Shown piece by piece: positions 44,338 to 52,670 of a stretch of 64,000 nucleotides of DNA (the stretch's first letter is position 1; each line of letters begins with the position of its first letter). Origin of the DNA: Pseudarthrobacter sp. BIM B-2242. Its GTDB lineage: Bacteria > Actinomycetota > Actinomycetes > Actinomycetales > Micrococcaceae. A program made the translations under genes and the position numbers. The notes under the pieces were generated by a model, which did not search any database, was not told the origin of the DNA, and saw only the letters and a program-made list of their open reading frames with translations. Location of the stretch: positions 1,054,001-1,118,000 of the forward strand of contig NZ_CP061721.1 of the NCBI RefSeq assembly GCF_014764445.1, in the 5' to 3' direction.

Positions 44338-45353
44338 CAGATGCTCCTTGCCGGGGTGCGGGCGCTGCTGTGGGCGGGGGCGTGCAGTTCCAGGGCCGCG
44401 GCAGCCTCGGCGAGGTGTGTTGCCATGCTGAACCTCAGGCTTTCGGGGAAGCCTGCGGCCGGGGGACGGACGCCCGGGTCCTTGATGAGGCCGCGTTCGC
44501 GCAGGCATTCCTTGCGGATGGCCAGCGCCACCTTGGCCTGCTGCTCGAAGTTGATCAGCGGCATGTAGGGCAGCAACTGGTCGCGCGCGGCCTGGTAGCC
44601 GTCCTCCTGCCAGGCCTGCACGCAGGCGATGAGTGCCTCCGGATAGGAGAAACCGGTCATGGCGCCGGCGGCTCCGGCCAGGAGCTCGTCCAGCAGGCCC
44701 TGCCCGCCCAGCCCGCCGAATACGGAAACATCGACCGCGGCACTCAGCTCCGCGATGGCCACGCTGGTGGGCGGGGCCTCGGCCTTGACAGCGATGACGA
44801 AAGTGCACCACGTCACCACCGAGATGAGCGCCTTCGTGCTGATGCTGACGCCGCTGGCCAGCGGGTAGTCCTGCAGCACCACCTTGGCACGGGTGGCCCG
44901 GTGTATGGCGTCCAGATGCGCGATCACCACTTCGGGCGAGGCAGAGTTGGCCTGCACCATCACGGCAGCCAGGCGCTCGCCGGCAATGGCCTGGGCGGCG
45001 AGGATTTCCTCGATGGCGGGGCGTGTGGCCAGGGCTGTCACGCCCACCACCAGCGGGAGGTCCGTGCATTCGACGGCGATCTCCAGCACTTGGCGGCGTT
45101 CCTCCGCCGTGAGGGCAGCGGCTTCGCCAAACACGCCCAGGACGGTCAGCCCGGTGGCACCGATGGCTTCGTAGTGCTCCACGAGCCCGGACAGGCTGTC
45201 CAGGTCAACGTCCAGGGTGCTGCCCTGGAACGGCGTGGCCACCACGCCCCAGACGCCCGGCGCCAGGGACTCGCGTGCCGGGGATTCCCCGGTCAGGGAT
45301 TCACTGGTGGGGAATTCACTGGCGACGGATTCACGCGCACCTTGGTGCTGCAT
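44337..45353 (-). CDS. DapA/N-acetylneuraminate lyase-family aldolase
   Basis: 338-aa class I aldolase-fold protein. The Schiff-base lysine is K190 (FVIAVKAEAPP) and the proton-relay Tyr is Y163 (VVLQDYPLASG). The usual GTTGE substrate loop reads GVFGEAAAL, so it is not a standard DapA. The N-terminal ~30 residues are pentapeptide-like repeats from five 15-bp units. In this operon it probably performs a retro-aldol cleavage or dehydration of a 2-oxo acid. Substrate unknown. Confidence 0.87.
   Translation of the reverse strand: MQHQGARESVASEFPTSESLTGESPARESLAPGVWGVVATPFQGSTLDVDLDSLSGLVEHYEAIGATGLTVLGVFGEAAALTAEERRQVLEIAVECTDLPLVVGVTALATRPAIEEILAAQAIAGERLAAVMVQANSASPEVVIAHLDAIHRATRAKVVLQDYPLASGVSISTKALISVVTWCTFVIAVKAEAPPTSVAIAELSAAVDVSVFGGLGGQGLLDELLAGAAGAMTGFSYPEALIACVQAWQEDGYQAARDQLLPYMPLINFEQQAKVALAIRKECLRERGLIKDPGVRPPAAGFPESLRFSMATHLAEAAAALELHAPAHSSARTPARSI
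45266..45340 (-). repeat. 15-bp tandem repeat (5 degenerate units) at the DapA-type N-terminus
   Basis: Five 15-bp units at 45266, 45281, 45296, 45311 and 45326 share a GGATTC core and encode ARESL/TGESP/TSESL/ASEFP/ARESV. It is a second in-frame minisatellite 1.1 kb from the SDR repeat, with a different sequence. Confidence 0.85.
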
Positions 45354-45416
45354 CGGATTCTCCTTCGATTCGTTTCTGCGGGTTCTTCTGCACGGTGTTC
45401 GGCAAATGGCGGGTGG

Positions 45417-46259
45417 TCAGCGGCCGGGCCAGACCGGTGGCCGCTTGTCCTGGAATGCGCGCACACCCTCGGCCGAGTCCTCGCTGTCCAGCGCAGCCAT
45501 CAGCGCGGGGAGCCGGAGGCCGCGGGCCTCCTTGGCGGTGAGGTGGCCGGTCTGGGTGACCATCTGCTTGACGGCCCGGACGGAGGTGGGAGCGCACGCC
45601 AGGATCTGGTCCACCCAGCGCTGCACCGCGGCGTCGAGTTCCGCTGCCGGGACAACCTCGTTGACCAGCCCCATGGACTGCATTTCGAGGGCGTCGGCCT
45701 TCCGCCCGGTCAGCAGCATGCCCATGGCCTGGGTGTGGGGGATGCGCCGCACCAGCTGATGGATGCCGCCGTCGAGCGCCAACCGGCCCACGCGCGGTTC
45801 GGTCAGCCCGAACTTCGCGTTGTCCGACGCCACCACGATGTCCGCGCCGAGCACGATTTCCATGCCGCCGCCCAGCGCATATCCGTTGACCCGGGCGATC
45901 ACCGGGATGTCCAGGGTGGTTCGCAGGCTCAGGCCGCCGAACCCGTTCGGGTCCAGGCCGGCCCAGTACTCCAGGCCGGTCTTGTCCACGGCGTTGGCGG
46001 ACATGTCCGCTCCGACGCAGAACGCGCGGGTGCCTGCGCCGGTGATGACTACGGCGCGCACGTCCGGATCGGCCTCGAGCTGATTCCAGATCTCGTTCAA
46101 CCGGGCCTGGGCGGTGCCGTCCACAGCGTTGAGCACGTGCTGGCGGTCGATCACCACCGTGGCTACGTGGTTGTTGATGGTCAGGGTGACCTGGTCAACA
46201 GGCGACGTCGAAGCGGAAGCCGCGGCCGCCGTCGTGCGGTCCTCTGCAACGGCGGTCAC
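45417..46259 (-). CDS. Enoyl-CoA hydratase/isomerase (crotonase family)
   Basis: 280-aa crotonase. Oxyanion-hole strands FCVGADM and NGYALGGGMEI are present, as are both catalytic glutamates (GGGMEIVLGADIV, FGLTEPRVG). It should add or remove water, or isomerise, on an acyl-CoA. The start is the GTG at 46257-46259, overlapping the CoA-transferase stop (GTGA). The CoA-transferase plus crotonase pair recalls CaiB/CaiD of carnitine metabolism, but the substrate is not known. Confidence 0.9.
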   Translation of the reverse strand: MTAVAEDRTTAAAASASTSPVDQVTLTINNHVATVVIDRQHVLNAVDGTAQARLNEIWNQLEADPDVRAVVITGAGTRAFCVGADMSANAVDKTGLEYWAGLDPNGFGGLSLRTTLDIPVIARVNGYALGGGMEIVLGADIVVASDNAKFGLTEPRVGRLALDGGIHQLVRRIPHTQAMGMLLTGRKADALEMQSMGLVNEVVPAAELDAAVQRWVDQILACAPTSVRAVKQMVTQTGHLTAKEARGLRLPALMAALDSEDSAEGVRAFQDKRPPVWPGR

Positions 46260-47530
46260 CGGAGCACCCCCAGGTCCTGCAGGCGCTTGATGGTCGCTTC
46301 GTCGAAGCCGTTCTCCAGCAGGACCTCCACGTTGTGCTCGCCCAGCTGCGGGGCCACGCGGCGGACAGTGGGCGGGGTGGCGGAGAGCCTGATGGGCGCG
46401 TTGAGCATGCGCACGGTTCCGACGCCGGGGTGTTCGGCTTCGACGATCATGCCGTTGGCATGCGTCTGGGCATCGGCGAGGGCCTGCTCCAGGGTGTGGA
46501 CCGGGGCGTTGAGCAGCCCCTGGTCCTCCAGCTTGCCGGTCCAGTACTCGGTGGTGTTGGTGGCGATGCGCTCGCGGAAGATGGCCTGCAGCGCCGGCTT
46601 GTGTGCGAACTGCTGCTCCAGGTTGGCGAACTCGGGCCGCTGCGTGAGGTCCTCGTCCAGGCCGAGGGCCTCGGAAATGCGGGCCAGCGGGTCCGGGGTG
46701 AACCCGCCCACCATGCACACGGCGCCATCGGTCGTTTCAAACACGCCGCTCAGGGGCATGGCACCCCAGTTGACCTCGTAGCCGCGGTTGAGCTGCATGC
46801 ACGCCTCCTGCATCTGCAGGTGCAGCATGGAGTCGTACATGGTCACCTCCACTTTCTGCCCGACGCCGGAGGTTTCCCGGGTGCGCAGCGCTAGCAGGAT
46901 GCCCTGCATCAGGTGCATGCCGGTGATGTAGTCGCACAGCGTGGTGGGGTAGATGGAAGGCTTCTGGTCGTCCGATTCCCGCCTCCACATCACCCCCGAG
47001 TAGGCCTGCGCGATCGCGTCCTGGCCGCCCTTGTGCGAGTACGGCCCCACCGGGCCGAAGCCCGTGCCGGAGGCCCAGATGATGCCCGGGTTCGCCGCCT
47101 TGAGTTCCTCGTAGCCGAAGCCCATCCGCTCCATCACGCCGGAACGGAAGTTGCTGACCACCACGTCCGCGTCGGCCATGATGGCGTGCAGGACGTTCCG
47201 GCCTTCCTCGGTGCGGGTATCGATGGAGACGCTGCGCTTGTTCCGGTTGATGGACAGGAAGATCGGGTTGTCCTGGCCGTCCTTGTCCGGGAACGAGTTG
47301 CGGGAAATGTCCCCGGCGCCCGGGCGCTCCACCTTGATGATGTCCGCGCCGTAGTCGCCGAGCATCTGCGTGCAGGACGGGCCCATAAACACCTGGGTGA
47401 AGTCCACGATCTTGATGCCGTCCAGCGGCAGCGGGGTTGCCGTCGGTTCAGCGGCGGTGCGGGGCTCAGCGGCGGCACGTGCCGCCGTCGTGCGTTCCAG
47501 TTCTGTCGTTTCCAACGTCACGGTGCTCAT
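46256..47530 (-). CDS. Class III CoA-transferase (CaiB/BaiF family)
   Basis: 424-aa formyl-CoA/carnitine-type CoA-transferase. GIKIVDFTQVFMGPSCTQML start, ADIIKVERPGAGD, catalytic Asp D171 (HKGGQDAIAQAYSG), SNFRSGVMERMGF. It transfers CoA onto a carboxylic acid substrate. It overlaps the FAD oxidoreductase stop by 4 bp (ATGA) and the crotonase start by 4 bp. Normal length with a ~30-residue Ala/Thr-rich N-terminal extension. Confidence 0.92.
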   Translation of the reverse strand: MSTVTLETTELERTTAARAAAEPRTAAEPTATPLPLDGIKIVDFTQVFMGPSCTQMLGDYGADIIKVERPGAGDISRNSFPDKDGQDNPIFLSINRNKRSVSIDTRTEEGRNVLHAIMADADVVVSNFRSGVMERMGFGYEELKAANPGIIWASGTGFGPVGPYSHKGGQDAIAQAYSGVMWRRESDDQKPSIYPTTLCDYITGMHLMQGILLALRTRETSGVGQKVEVTMYDSMLHLQMQEACMQLNRGYEVNWGAMPLSGVFETTDGAVCMVGGFTPDPLARISEALGLDEDLTQRPEFANLEQQFAHKPALQAIFRERIATNTTEYWTGKLEDQGLLNAPVHTLEQALADAQTHANGMIVEAEHPGVGTVRMLNAPIRLSATPPTVRRVAPQLGEHNVEVLLENGFDEATIKRLQDLGVLR

Positions 47531-48933
47531 GCCAGGACCGCCGCATCGGCGTCAACGGTGGCGTTCGACGACGGGACGTCGCCCGGGTCCGCGCCGTGCT
47601 GGCGCATGCCCTGCTGGATATCGAGTGCGGAGACGTCGCGGACCAGGGTGCCGTTTTCGACGGCGAGGGCTGCGGCGACGCCGACGGCCTGGCCCATGGC
47701 CATGCAGGGCGGGATCTCGCGGGACATCTTCTGCGCCTCGGGAGTGGCTGAGTAGTGGCGGCCGGCCACCAGCAGCTGGTCCACTTCCCGGGGCAGCAGT
47801 GAGCGGTAGGGGTAGTAGTAGTCGCGGCCGCGGGCCACGGTGTCGGCGAAGTGCCGGCGCTGCGTGACGTCGTCCTTGGTCATGACGTATTCGCCCTGCA
47901 GCAGGCGGGTCTGGCGGACGCCCATCTGGGAGGCGACGTCCAGCATGTAGCAGTTCTCGAAGCCGGGCAGGTTGGCGCGGACGTAGTCCACGGCTTCGGA
48001 GATCCGGTCGCGGGCGGCGAACTCGGCGGCGGTCATGTCTGCCGGGTCCGTGCCGTCGAACCCGGACATGTGCGGGGCGTTGCACCAGACCACGCCGTCG
48101 ATGGGGGTCTTGAGCCACCACAGTTCCCAGGCGCCGCCGAGGAGGCGCTTGATCTTGCGGTTGATGGCGCGGGCTTCCTTCGGGTTGGCCTGCTCGAACG
48201 CCTCGGCCGCTGCAGTGTTTACGTTGCCGAGCCGGAAGACGAGGGTGGTGATGTAGTTGTCCTTGGCGTAGCTGGCGCCGGCCCGGGAGGCGACGTCGAT
48301 GTCGCCCGTGGTGTCGATGACCACGTCCGCCATAAACGCCTGCGGGCCGGACTTGGTCTCGCAGATGACGCCCTTGATCACGCCGTTGTCCACGATGGGG
48401 CGGGAGAACCAGGAGTGCAGGCGGAGGTCCACGCCGGCTTCGCGGACCAGGTCGTTGGAGACGCGCTTCCAGCCGTCCGGGTCGAAGGCAGCGGCGTAGC
48501 AGATGGGCTTCGGAGTGGTGTGCGAGTGGAAATCGAAGGTGCCGTAGCGGCCCCACTTGTTCCAGAGTTCCTGGGACGTCTTGCGGTCATCTGCCGGCGG
48601 GACCACGGCGAGGCCCAGCTTCTGCAGGCGCTCCACATATTCGGAGACGATGCCGGTGACGGTGATTTCCTGGCCGTTGATCATGTCATCGAGCACCAGG
48701 ACCATGCCGCCGGAGGCCAGGCCGCCGAGGGATGAGTAGCGTTCCAGCAGGGTGACCTTGGCGCCGGAGCGGGCCGCGGTGACGGCGGCTGCCACACCTG
48801 CGGGGCCACCGCCCACTACCAGGACGTTGGAACGGGAGATGACCGGGGCGGTGAGGTCCGCCGTCGTGGTGGCGAGCTCAAGTGAGCTGACGGAGGTGTT
48901 TTTGGGCGCGACGGAGTCAGCTGTGGTGATCAT
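47527..48933 (-). CDS. FAD-dependent oxidoreductase (FAD_oxidored family)
   Basis: 468-aa flavoprotein with the dinucleotide motif GGGPAG at 41-46 and SSLGGLASGGMVLV shortly after. C-terminal YYYPYRSLLPREVDQLLVAG RHYS and IPPCMAMGQAVGVAAALAVE are typical of the PF12831 family. It probably oxidises the imported acid before or after CoA activation. It is 13 bp downstream of the permease gene. The substrate cannot be inferred. Confidence 0.88.
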   Translation of the reverse strand: MITTADSVAPKNTSVSSLELATTTADLTAPVISRSNVLVVGGGPAGVAAAVTAARSGAKVTLLERYSSLGGLASGGMVLVLDDMINGQEITVTGIVSEYVERLQKLGLAVVPPADDRKTSQELWNKWGRYGTFDFHSHTTPKPICYAAAFDPDGWKRVSNDLVREAGVDLRLHSWFSRPIVDNGVIKGVICETKSGPQAFMADVVIDTTGDIDVASRAGASYAKDNYITTLVFRLGNVNTAAAEAFEQANPKEARAINRKIKRLLGGAWELWWLKTPIDGVVWCNAPHMSGFDGTDPADMTAAEFAARDRISEAVDYVRANLPGFENCYMLDVASQMGVRQTRLLQGEYVMTKDDVTQRRHFADTVARGRDYYYPYRSLLPREVDQLLVAGRHYSATPEAQKMSREIPPCMAMGQAVGVAAALAVENGTLVRDVSALDIQQGMRQHGADPGDVPSSNATVDADAAVLA

Positions 48934-48946
48934 GGGGTAAGTTCCT

Positions 48947-50281
48947 TTAGTTTCCGACGAAGATGCCGTTGGTGCGGCGGGCGGCGAGGTAGAAGACGAT
49001 GCTGAGGATGGACAGGACGGCCACGTACACCGGGAAGACCCAGCTGAGGTTCATGGACTGGAGCCAGACCAGCAGGTAGGAGGCGGTGCCGCCGAAGAGG
49101 GCGACGCCGATGCCGTAGCCGAGGGCCACGCCGGTGCCGCGGCAGTTCTTGGGCATCAGGGACGAGCTGACCACGTTGTAGAGGGTCATGTTGAGGACCA
49201 GGACCAGGGAGCCGCCAAGGAGGACTGCTGCGAAGCCGCCGATGCCCGGCTGGACGTAGAAGAGCATGAGGAAGACTGACGGGATGGCCAGGATCCGGGT
49301 GATCAGGAACCAGCGGGACATGGACCGGCCGTCGGCCAGCTTGCCGATGATCCAGCTGCCGGCCACCAGGATGACGCCGAGGATGGTGGTGAGGGCGAAG
49401 ACGGCGGTGGGGTCTTCCTTGAAGCCGCTGCGGGCTGCGCTGGGCAGGCCCACGTTCCAGGCGTAGTTGTAAGCCTGGGCGGCGCCCACCACAAAGATGA
49501 TGGCGAGTACGGACAGCCAGTGCTTACGGACACCGGTCCAGACGGCGCCGGGGGTATTGGTGGCCATTTCCTCGGCCTTCATGGTTTCCGGCAGGGCGCG
49601 GCGGAGGTAGATGACCACAAAGCCGAAGAGTGCGCCGATGACGAACGGGATACGCCAGCCCCATTCGCCCATCGCGGCGGCGCCGAGGACCAGGCTGCAG
49701 AGGAAGCTGACCAGCGAGGCCAGCAGGATGCCGATGTTCACGTAGAAGGACATGATGCCGGCCACATAGCCTTCACGGCCTGCGGGCACCAGTTCCACGG
49801 CATGGGAGGTGGAGAGCGGGGCTTCGATGCCCGTAGAGATGCCCTGCAGGACGCGGCAGACCAGCAGGATGATGCCTGCCCATGCGCCGATCGTTTCGTA
49901 GCTGGGGGTGACGGCGATGACCAGGGTGGTGCCGGCCATCAGCATGATGGACAGCAGCATCACGCGGCGGCGGCCCACGCGGTCAGCAAGGGTGCCCAAC
50001 AGGATGCCGCCCAGCGGACGGAAGGCGAAGCCGACGGCGAAGACGGCCAGTGCGTTCAGGGTGGCGGAAAGGGGATCGGTGTTGGGGAAGAAGTTGGGGC
50101 CGATAAAGGCTGAGAGGAGGCCGAAGACCATCCAGTCGTACCATTCGAGGGCGTTGCCGAGGCCCAGGCCCAGCAGGCCTTTGCGGACTTCGGGGGAGAA
50201 CTTCTTGGAGGTGCGGGGGGTTGTGGGGGACGTGACAGCATTGTCCGTCGCTTTAGGGTTCGTCGCTTGGATATCGAGCAT
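48947..50281 (-). CDS. MFS transporter, metabolite:H+ symporter (MHS) type
   Basis: 444-aa inner-membrane permease with 12 helices. GNALEWYDWMVFGLLSAFIG, ADRVGRRRVMLLSIMLM and LVPAGREGYVAGI are MHS-family signatures (relatives move shikimate, oxoglutarate, citrate or betaines). The start is the ATG at 50279-50281 with AAGGA upstream; the frame is open 36 codons earlier without an RBS. Entry step of the catabolic operon. Confidence 0.9.
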   Translation of the reverse strand: MLDIQATNPKATDNAVTSPTTPRTSKKFSPEVRKGLLGLGLGNALEWYDWMVFGLLSAFIGPNFFPNTDPLSATLNALAVFAVGFAFRPLGGILLGTLADRVGRRRVMLLSIMLMAGTTLVIAVTPSYETIGAWAGIILLVCRVLQGISTGIEAPLSTSHAVELVPAGREGYVAGIMSFYVNIGILLASLVSFLCSLVLGAAAMGEWGWRIPFVIGALFGFVVIYLRRALPETMKAEEMATNTPGAVWTGVRKHWLSVLAIIFVVGAAQAYNYAWNVGLPSAARSGFKEDPTAVFALTTILGVILVAGSWIIGKLADGRSMSRWFLITRILAIPSVFLMLFYVQPGIGGFAAVLLGGSLVLVLNMTLYNVVSSSLMPKNCRGTGVALGYGIGVALFGGTASYLLVWLQSMNLSWVFPVYVAVLSILSIVFYLAARRTNGIFVGN

Positions 50282-50445
50282 GGAGGTGTCCTTACGCTTA
50301 CGCCGGGGACGGCGTGGGAGGGTATGACGCGCCGGCATCCTGGGGGCAGGACGGAAGACGCGAAGGATGCAAGGACTGTCGGCGGGCACAGTTCAGGCCC
50401 GGACAGTGACGGTGGATCGGTAAAGGCCGGTTGGAGTCGGCAGGA

Positions 50446-51051
50446 TTACCACGCGTGTGGTGCGTTAACCCAGATCGCTACGCATACCTCTTCGTAGCTG
50501 TTTTTGTACCAGTGCGGGGTGTCGGAGGAGAAGGTGATGGAGTCGCCTTCCTCCAGGGTGTGGCATTCGCCGTCAAGGAAGATGTCTTTCTTGCCGGACA
50601 GGATGATCCCGAACTCTTCGCCGCTGTGGCGGAAGGGCGTTGCGCTGGTGTCGTGGCCGGGAGGGCTGACAATCCACTGGGCTTCCAAGGCTCCGTTGAG
50701 GTCGGGGGTGAGCAGCTCATACACGGCTTCTCCCACGGATTTCTTGGTGACGCCCTTGAGGTTGCGCCGCTCGGCCTTGCGGACCACGGGGGACCTGGTT
50801 TCTTCCTGGCCGAGGAAGAATTTCCCCACCGGGATGTCCAGGCCGTGGGCCAGTTGCGCCAGGGTGGTGAAAGACGGATTGGCCATGCCGCGTTCGATCT
50901 GGCTGACGATCGCCTGGCTGAGGCCGGTGCTCTCCGAAAGCTTCGCAAGGGTCATGCCTTTTTCCTTGCGCATGGCACGCACCTTGTTGCCCACCGTGAC
51001 CAGCAGTGCGCTGGTGGCTGGCGGGGCGGCGGTGGAGCTCTCGGCGGTCAT
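50446..51051 (-). CDS. XRE-type regulator with C-terminal cupin
   Basis: 201-aa transcription factor. HTH at about 20-75 (VRAMRKEKGMTLAKLSESTG, LSQAIVSQIERGMANPS), cupin_2 sensor at about 125-195 (HSGEEFGIILSGKKDIFLDG, GDSITFSSDTPHWYKN). It heads the operon, 164 bp before the permease, and probably controls it in response to the substrate or a CoA-free intermediate. Two 17-bp direct repeats lie just upstream. Confidence 0.92.
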   Translation of the reverse strand: MTAESSTAAPPATSALLVTVGNKVRAMRKEKGMTLAKLSESTGLSQAIVSQIERGMANPSFTTLAQLAHGLDIPVGKFFLGQEETRSPVVRKAERRNLKGVTKKSVGEAVYELLTPDLNGALEAQWIVSPPGHDTSATPFRHSGEEFGIILSGKKDIFLDGECHTLEEGDSITFSSDTPHWYKNSYEEVCVAIWVNAPHAW

Positions 51052-51085
51052 CGTTTATCTTTCACTGGGTGATCTGACTCACATA

Positions 51086-51143
51086 ACTATAGTGAAGATT
51101 TTTAGCGAGTCAATGGTTTCTCCCTGACTAAAATGAAGATTTT
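51086..51143. promoter_or_regulatory. Direct-repeat operator upstream of the XRE-cupin gene
   Basis: ACTATAGTGAAGATTTT (51086-51102) and ACTAAAATGAAGATTTT (51127-51143) match at 14 of 17 bases and are spaced 41 bp start to start (about four helical turns). They sit in an AT-rich pocket 35 bp upstream of the regulator start. Likely autoregulatory sites. Confidence 0.65.
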
Positions 51144-51338
51144 CACAGGAGTACGTGTTTTGGCAGGTCAGGGAGACAGAGCCCTCTTTGCACCGGCCCG
51201 CGACTGTCTGCGCGCATGAAGAAGCCGGTGCAGCTGTGCGCAGAACCGCCAACTGCACCGGCGAGTAGGACGAATATTCAGAACTTTATAGATCCAACCT
51301 CATTCGCGGCTCCTATTTCCCGGCTTGTCCTTTCCGGG

Positions 51339-51797
51339 CTACGTCCTGTCGCTGGCCCTCCGGGACAGCAGCCAGCCACAAGCAATCATCACAACACCCA
51401 GCACCATATGGGTCCAGTTGTCCGTCATGTTCAGCGACAGGAAATTGGCCGCCGAATCAACTCCGACACTGAGCCCGAAGATGCTGAGGATGATGTACAG
51501 CGCACCGGCGCCCATGAGGAAATTGCGCGCGCCGTGTTCGGTCCGGGACATCGCAAAGCCCGTGGCACCGATGGCCAGCTGCACAATGTTGAGCAGCATG
51601 GACACCTGGAACACACCGAGGAACAGGGCATGGGAATCAGGTCCCAGGAACATCAATTCGCTGTAACGGGTGGTGATGCCGGGGATAAAGCCCAGGACAC
51701 CGACCACCAGCATGAGAATACCTACACCCATGCCGGCATTCTGGACGTCTGCGCGCCCGAAGTGAACACCATGAGCATGTGGGGATGCGGTAGTCAT
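51339..51797 (-). CDS. DUF4383 membrane protein
   Basis: 152-aa protein with four hydrophobic helices (about 22-42, 60-80, 92-110, 128-146) and the DUF4383 pattern (GVLGFIPGIT, GVFQVSMLLNIVQLAIGATG). Family function unknown. The start is the ATG at 51795-51797; the very long frame extending upstream is a shadow of the genes at 51.9-53 kb. Confidence 0.82.
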   Translation of the reverse strand: MTTASPHAHGVHFGRADVQNAGMGVGILMLVVGVLGFIPGITTRYSELMFLGPDSHALFLGVFQVSMLLNIVQLAIGATGFAMSRTEHGARNFLMGAGALYIILSIFGLSVGVDSAANFLSLNMTDNWTHMVLGVVMIACGWLLSRRASDRT

Positions 51798-51929
51798 TTT
51801 TCTGCCTCCAACCACTGATTGCGGACAATCCAATTTTACGGCGGAGCTGTGGAAAAAGCGCCGGAAGAGGCCTGATGGGGACTTCTGCCCAGCGACAGGA
51901 CGGAGGCGTTCTGCTGGACTTGGACCCTT

Positions 51930-52598
51930 ATGAAATCCGTTGTGGTCCTCGCCCGTGCCGCCCTCGCGGCCGGCCTGCTTCTGCTCGCCACGGGCTGCAG
52001 CGTCGCCGTTCCGGAAGGAAAAGCACCCGCCGTCGGGGCCTTGCTGGTCGCCCCGCAGGAGGCGTCCGGACTGCCTGAACGCCCGACGACGGCGCCGGTA
52101 CCGGCGGAGTCCGGCTCGCCGTCGTCGCCGGCTGCTCAGGCGCCCGCGGGCCGCGCGCTGAACCGGGCCGAGGAGCTCCTGCCCAAGGTGAACGTCAAAC
52201 CGTGGCGGGCAACGCTGCCCGTGGTGGTGCAGTCGGCGAACAAGGACATGCAGTGTTCCATCGGGCCCGACGCCGCCGCGTGCCACCTGCTCAACGATGT
52301 AGCGCCGCGGCCCGCCGACATCAAAGGACAATGCCGCGGGCTGAGCGAGTATTTCGGCGGCTACGCGGTGGTCACGCCCGACGCCGGCGCCCAGTACGGT
52401 CTCTGCGGTGACGGCATCTCGCCCATGGAAGCCGAATCGGTGGCGGGGCCCGCTTTCCCCGGACCGTGGATCGGGGACGGGCAGACGGTGCGCATCGGCA
52501 ATATGGTGTGCTCCCGGGAGCCGGGGTCCATGGTGTGCGCCCACCTGCGCACCGGGCACGGGTTCATGATCGGCGCGGCGGACTACGAACTGTGGTGA
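51930..52598 (+). CDS. Secreted lipoprotein with Cys-rich domain, unknown function
   Basis: 222-aa exported protein with lipobox LATGC at about 19-23, an Ala/Pro-rich linker to about 75, and a domain containing six Cys (CSIG, ACHLL, GQCRG, GLCGDG, MVCSRE, MVCAH) that could form three disulfides. FGGYAVVTPDAGAQYG and GDGQTVRIGNMVCSRE are distinctive, but I do not recognise the family. The start ATG follows a weak RBS. Confidence 0.75.
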   Translation: MKSVVVLARAALAAGLLLLATGCSVAVPEGKAPAVGALLVAPQEASGLPERPTTAPVPAESGSPSSPAAQAPAGRALNRAEELLPKVNVKPWRATLPVVVQSANKDMQCSIGPDAAACHLLNDVAPRPADIKGQCRGLSEYFGGYAVVTPDAGAQYGLCGDGISPMEAESVAGPAFPGPWIGDGQTVRIGNMVCSREPGSMVCAHLRTGHGFMIGAADYELW

Positions 52599-52670
52599 CG
52601 CGGGTCTCCTGCGCCGGATGAGCCTGTCGCAGACCGGCTGGCAGGCCCGGCCGTGACACCATGGAACACG

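Noticed and set aside
44095..45340. Short tandem repeats considered as a CRISPR-like array
   Set aside because: Units are contiguous 15-mers without spacers and are translated in frame within two enzymes.
44370..46781. 803-aa plus-strand frame across the DapA, crotonase and CoA-transferase genes
   Set aside because: Spans several well-supported minus-strand genes; shadow frame.
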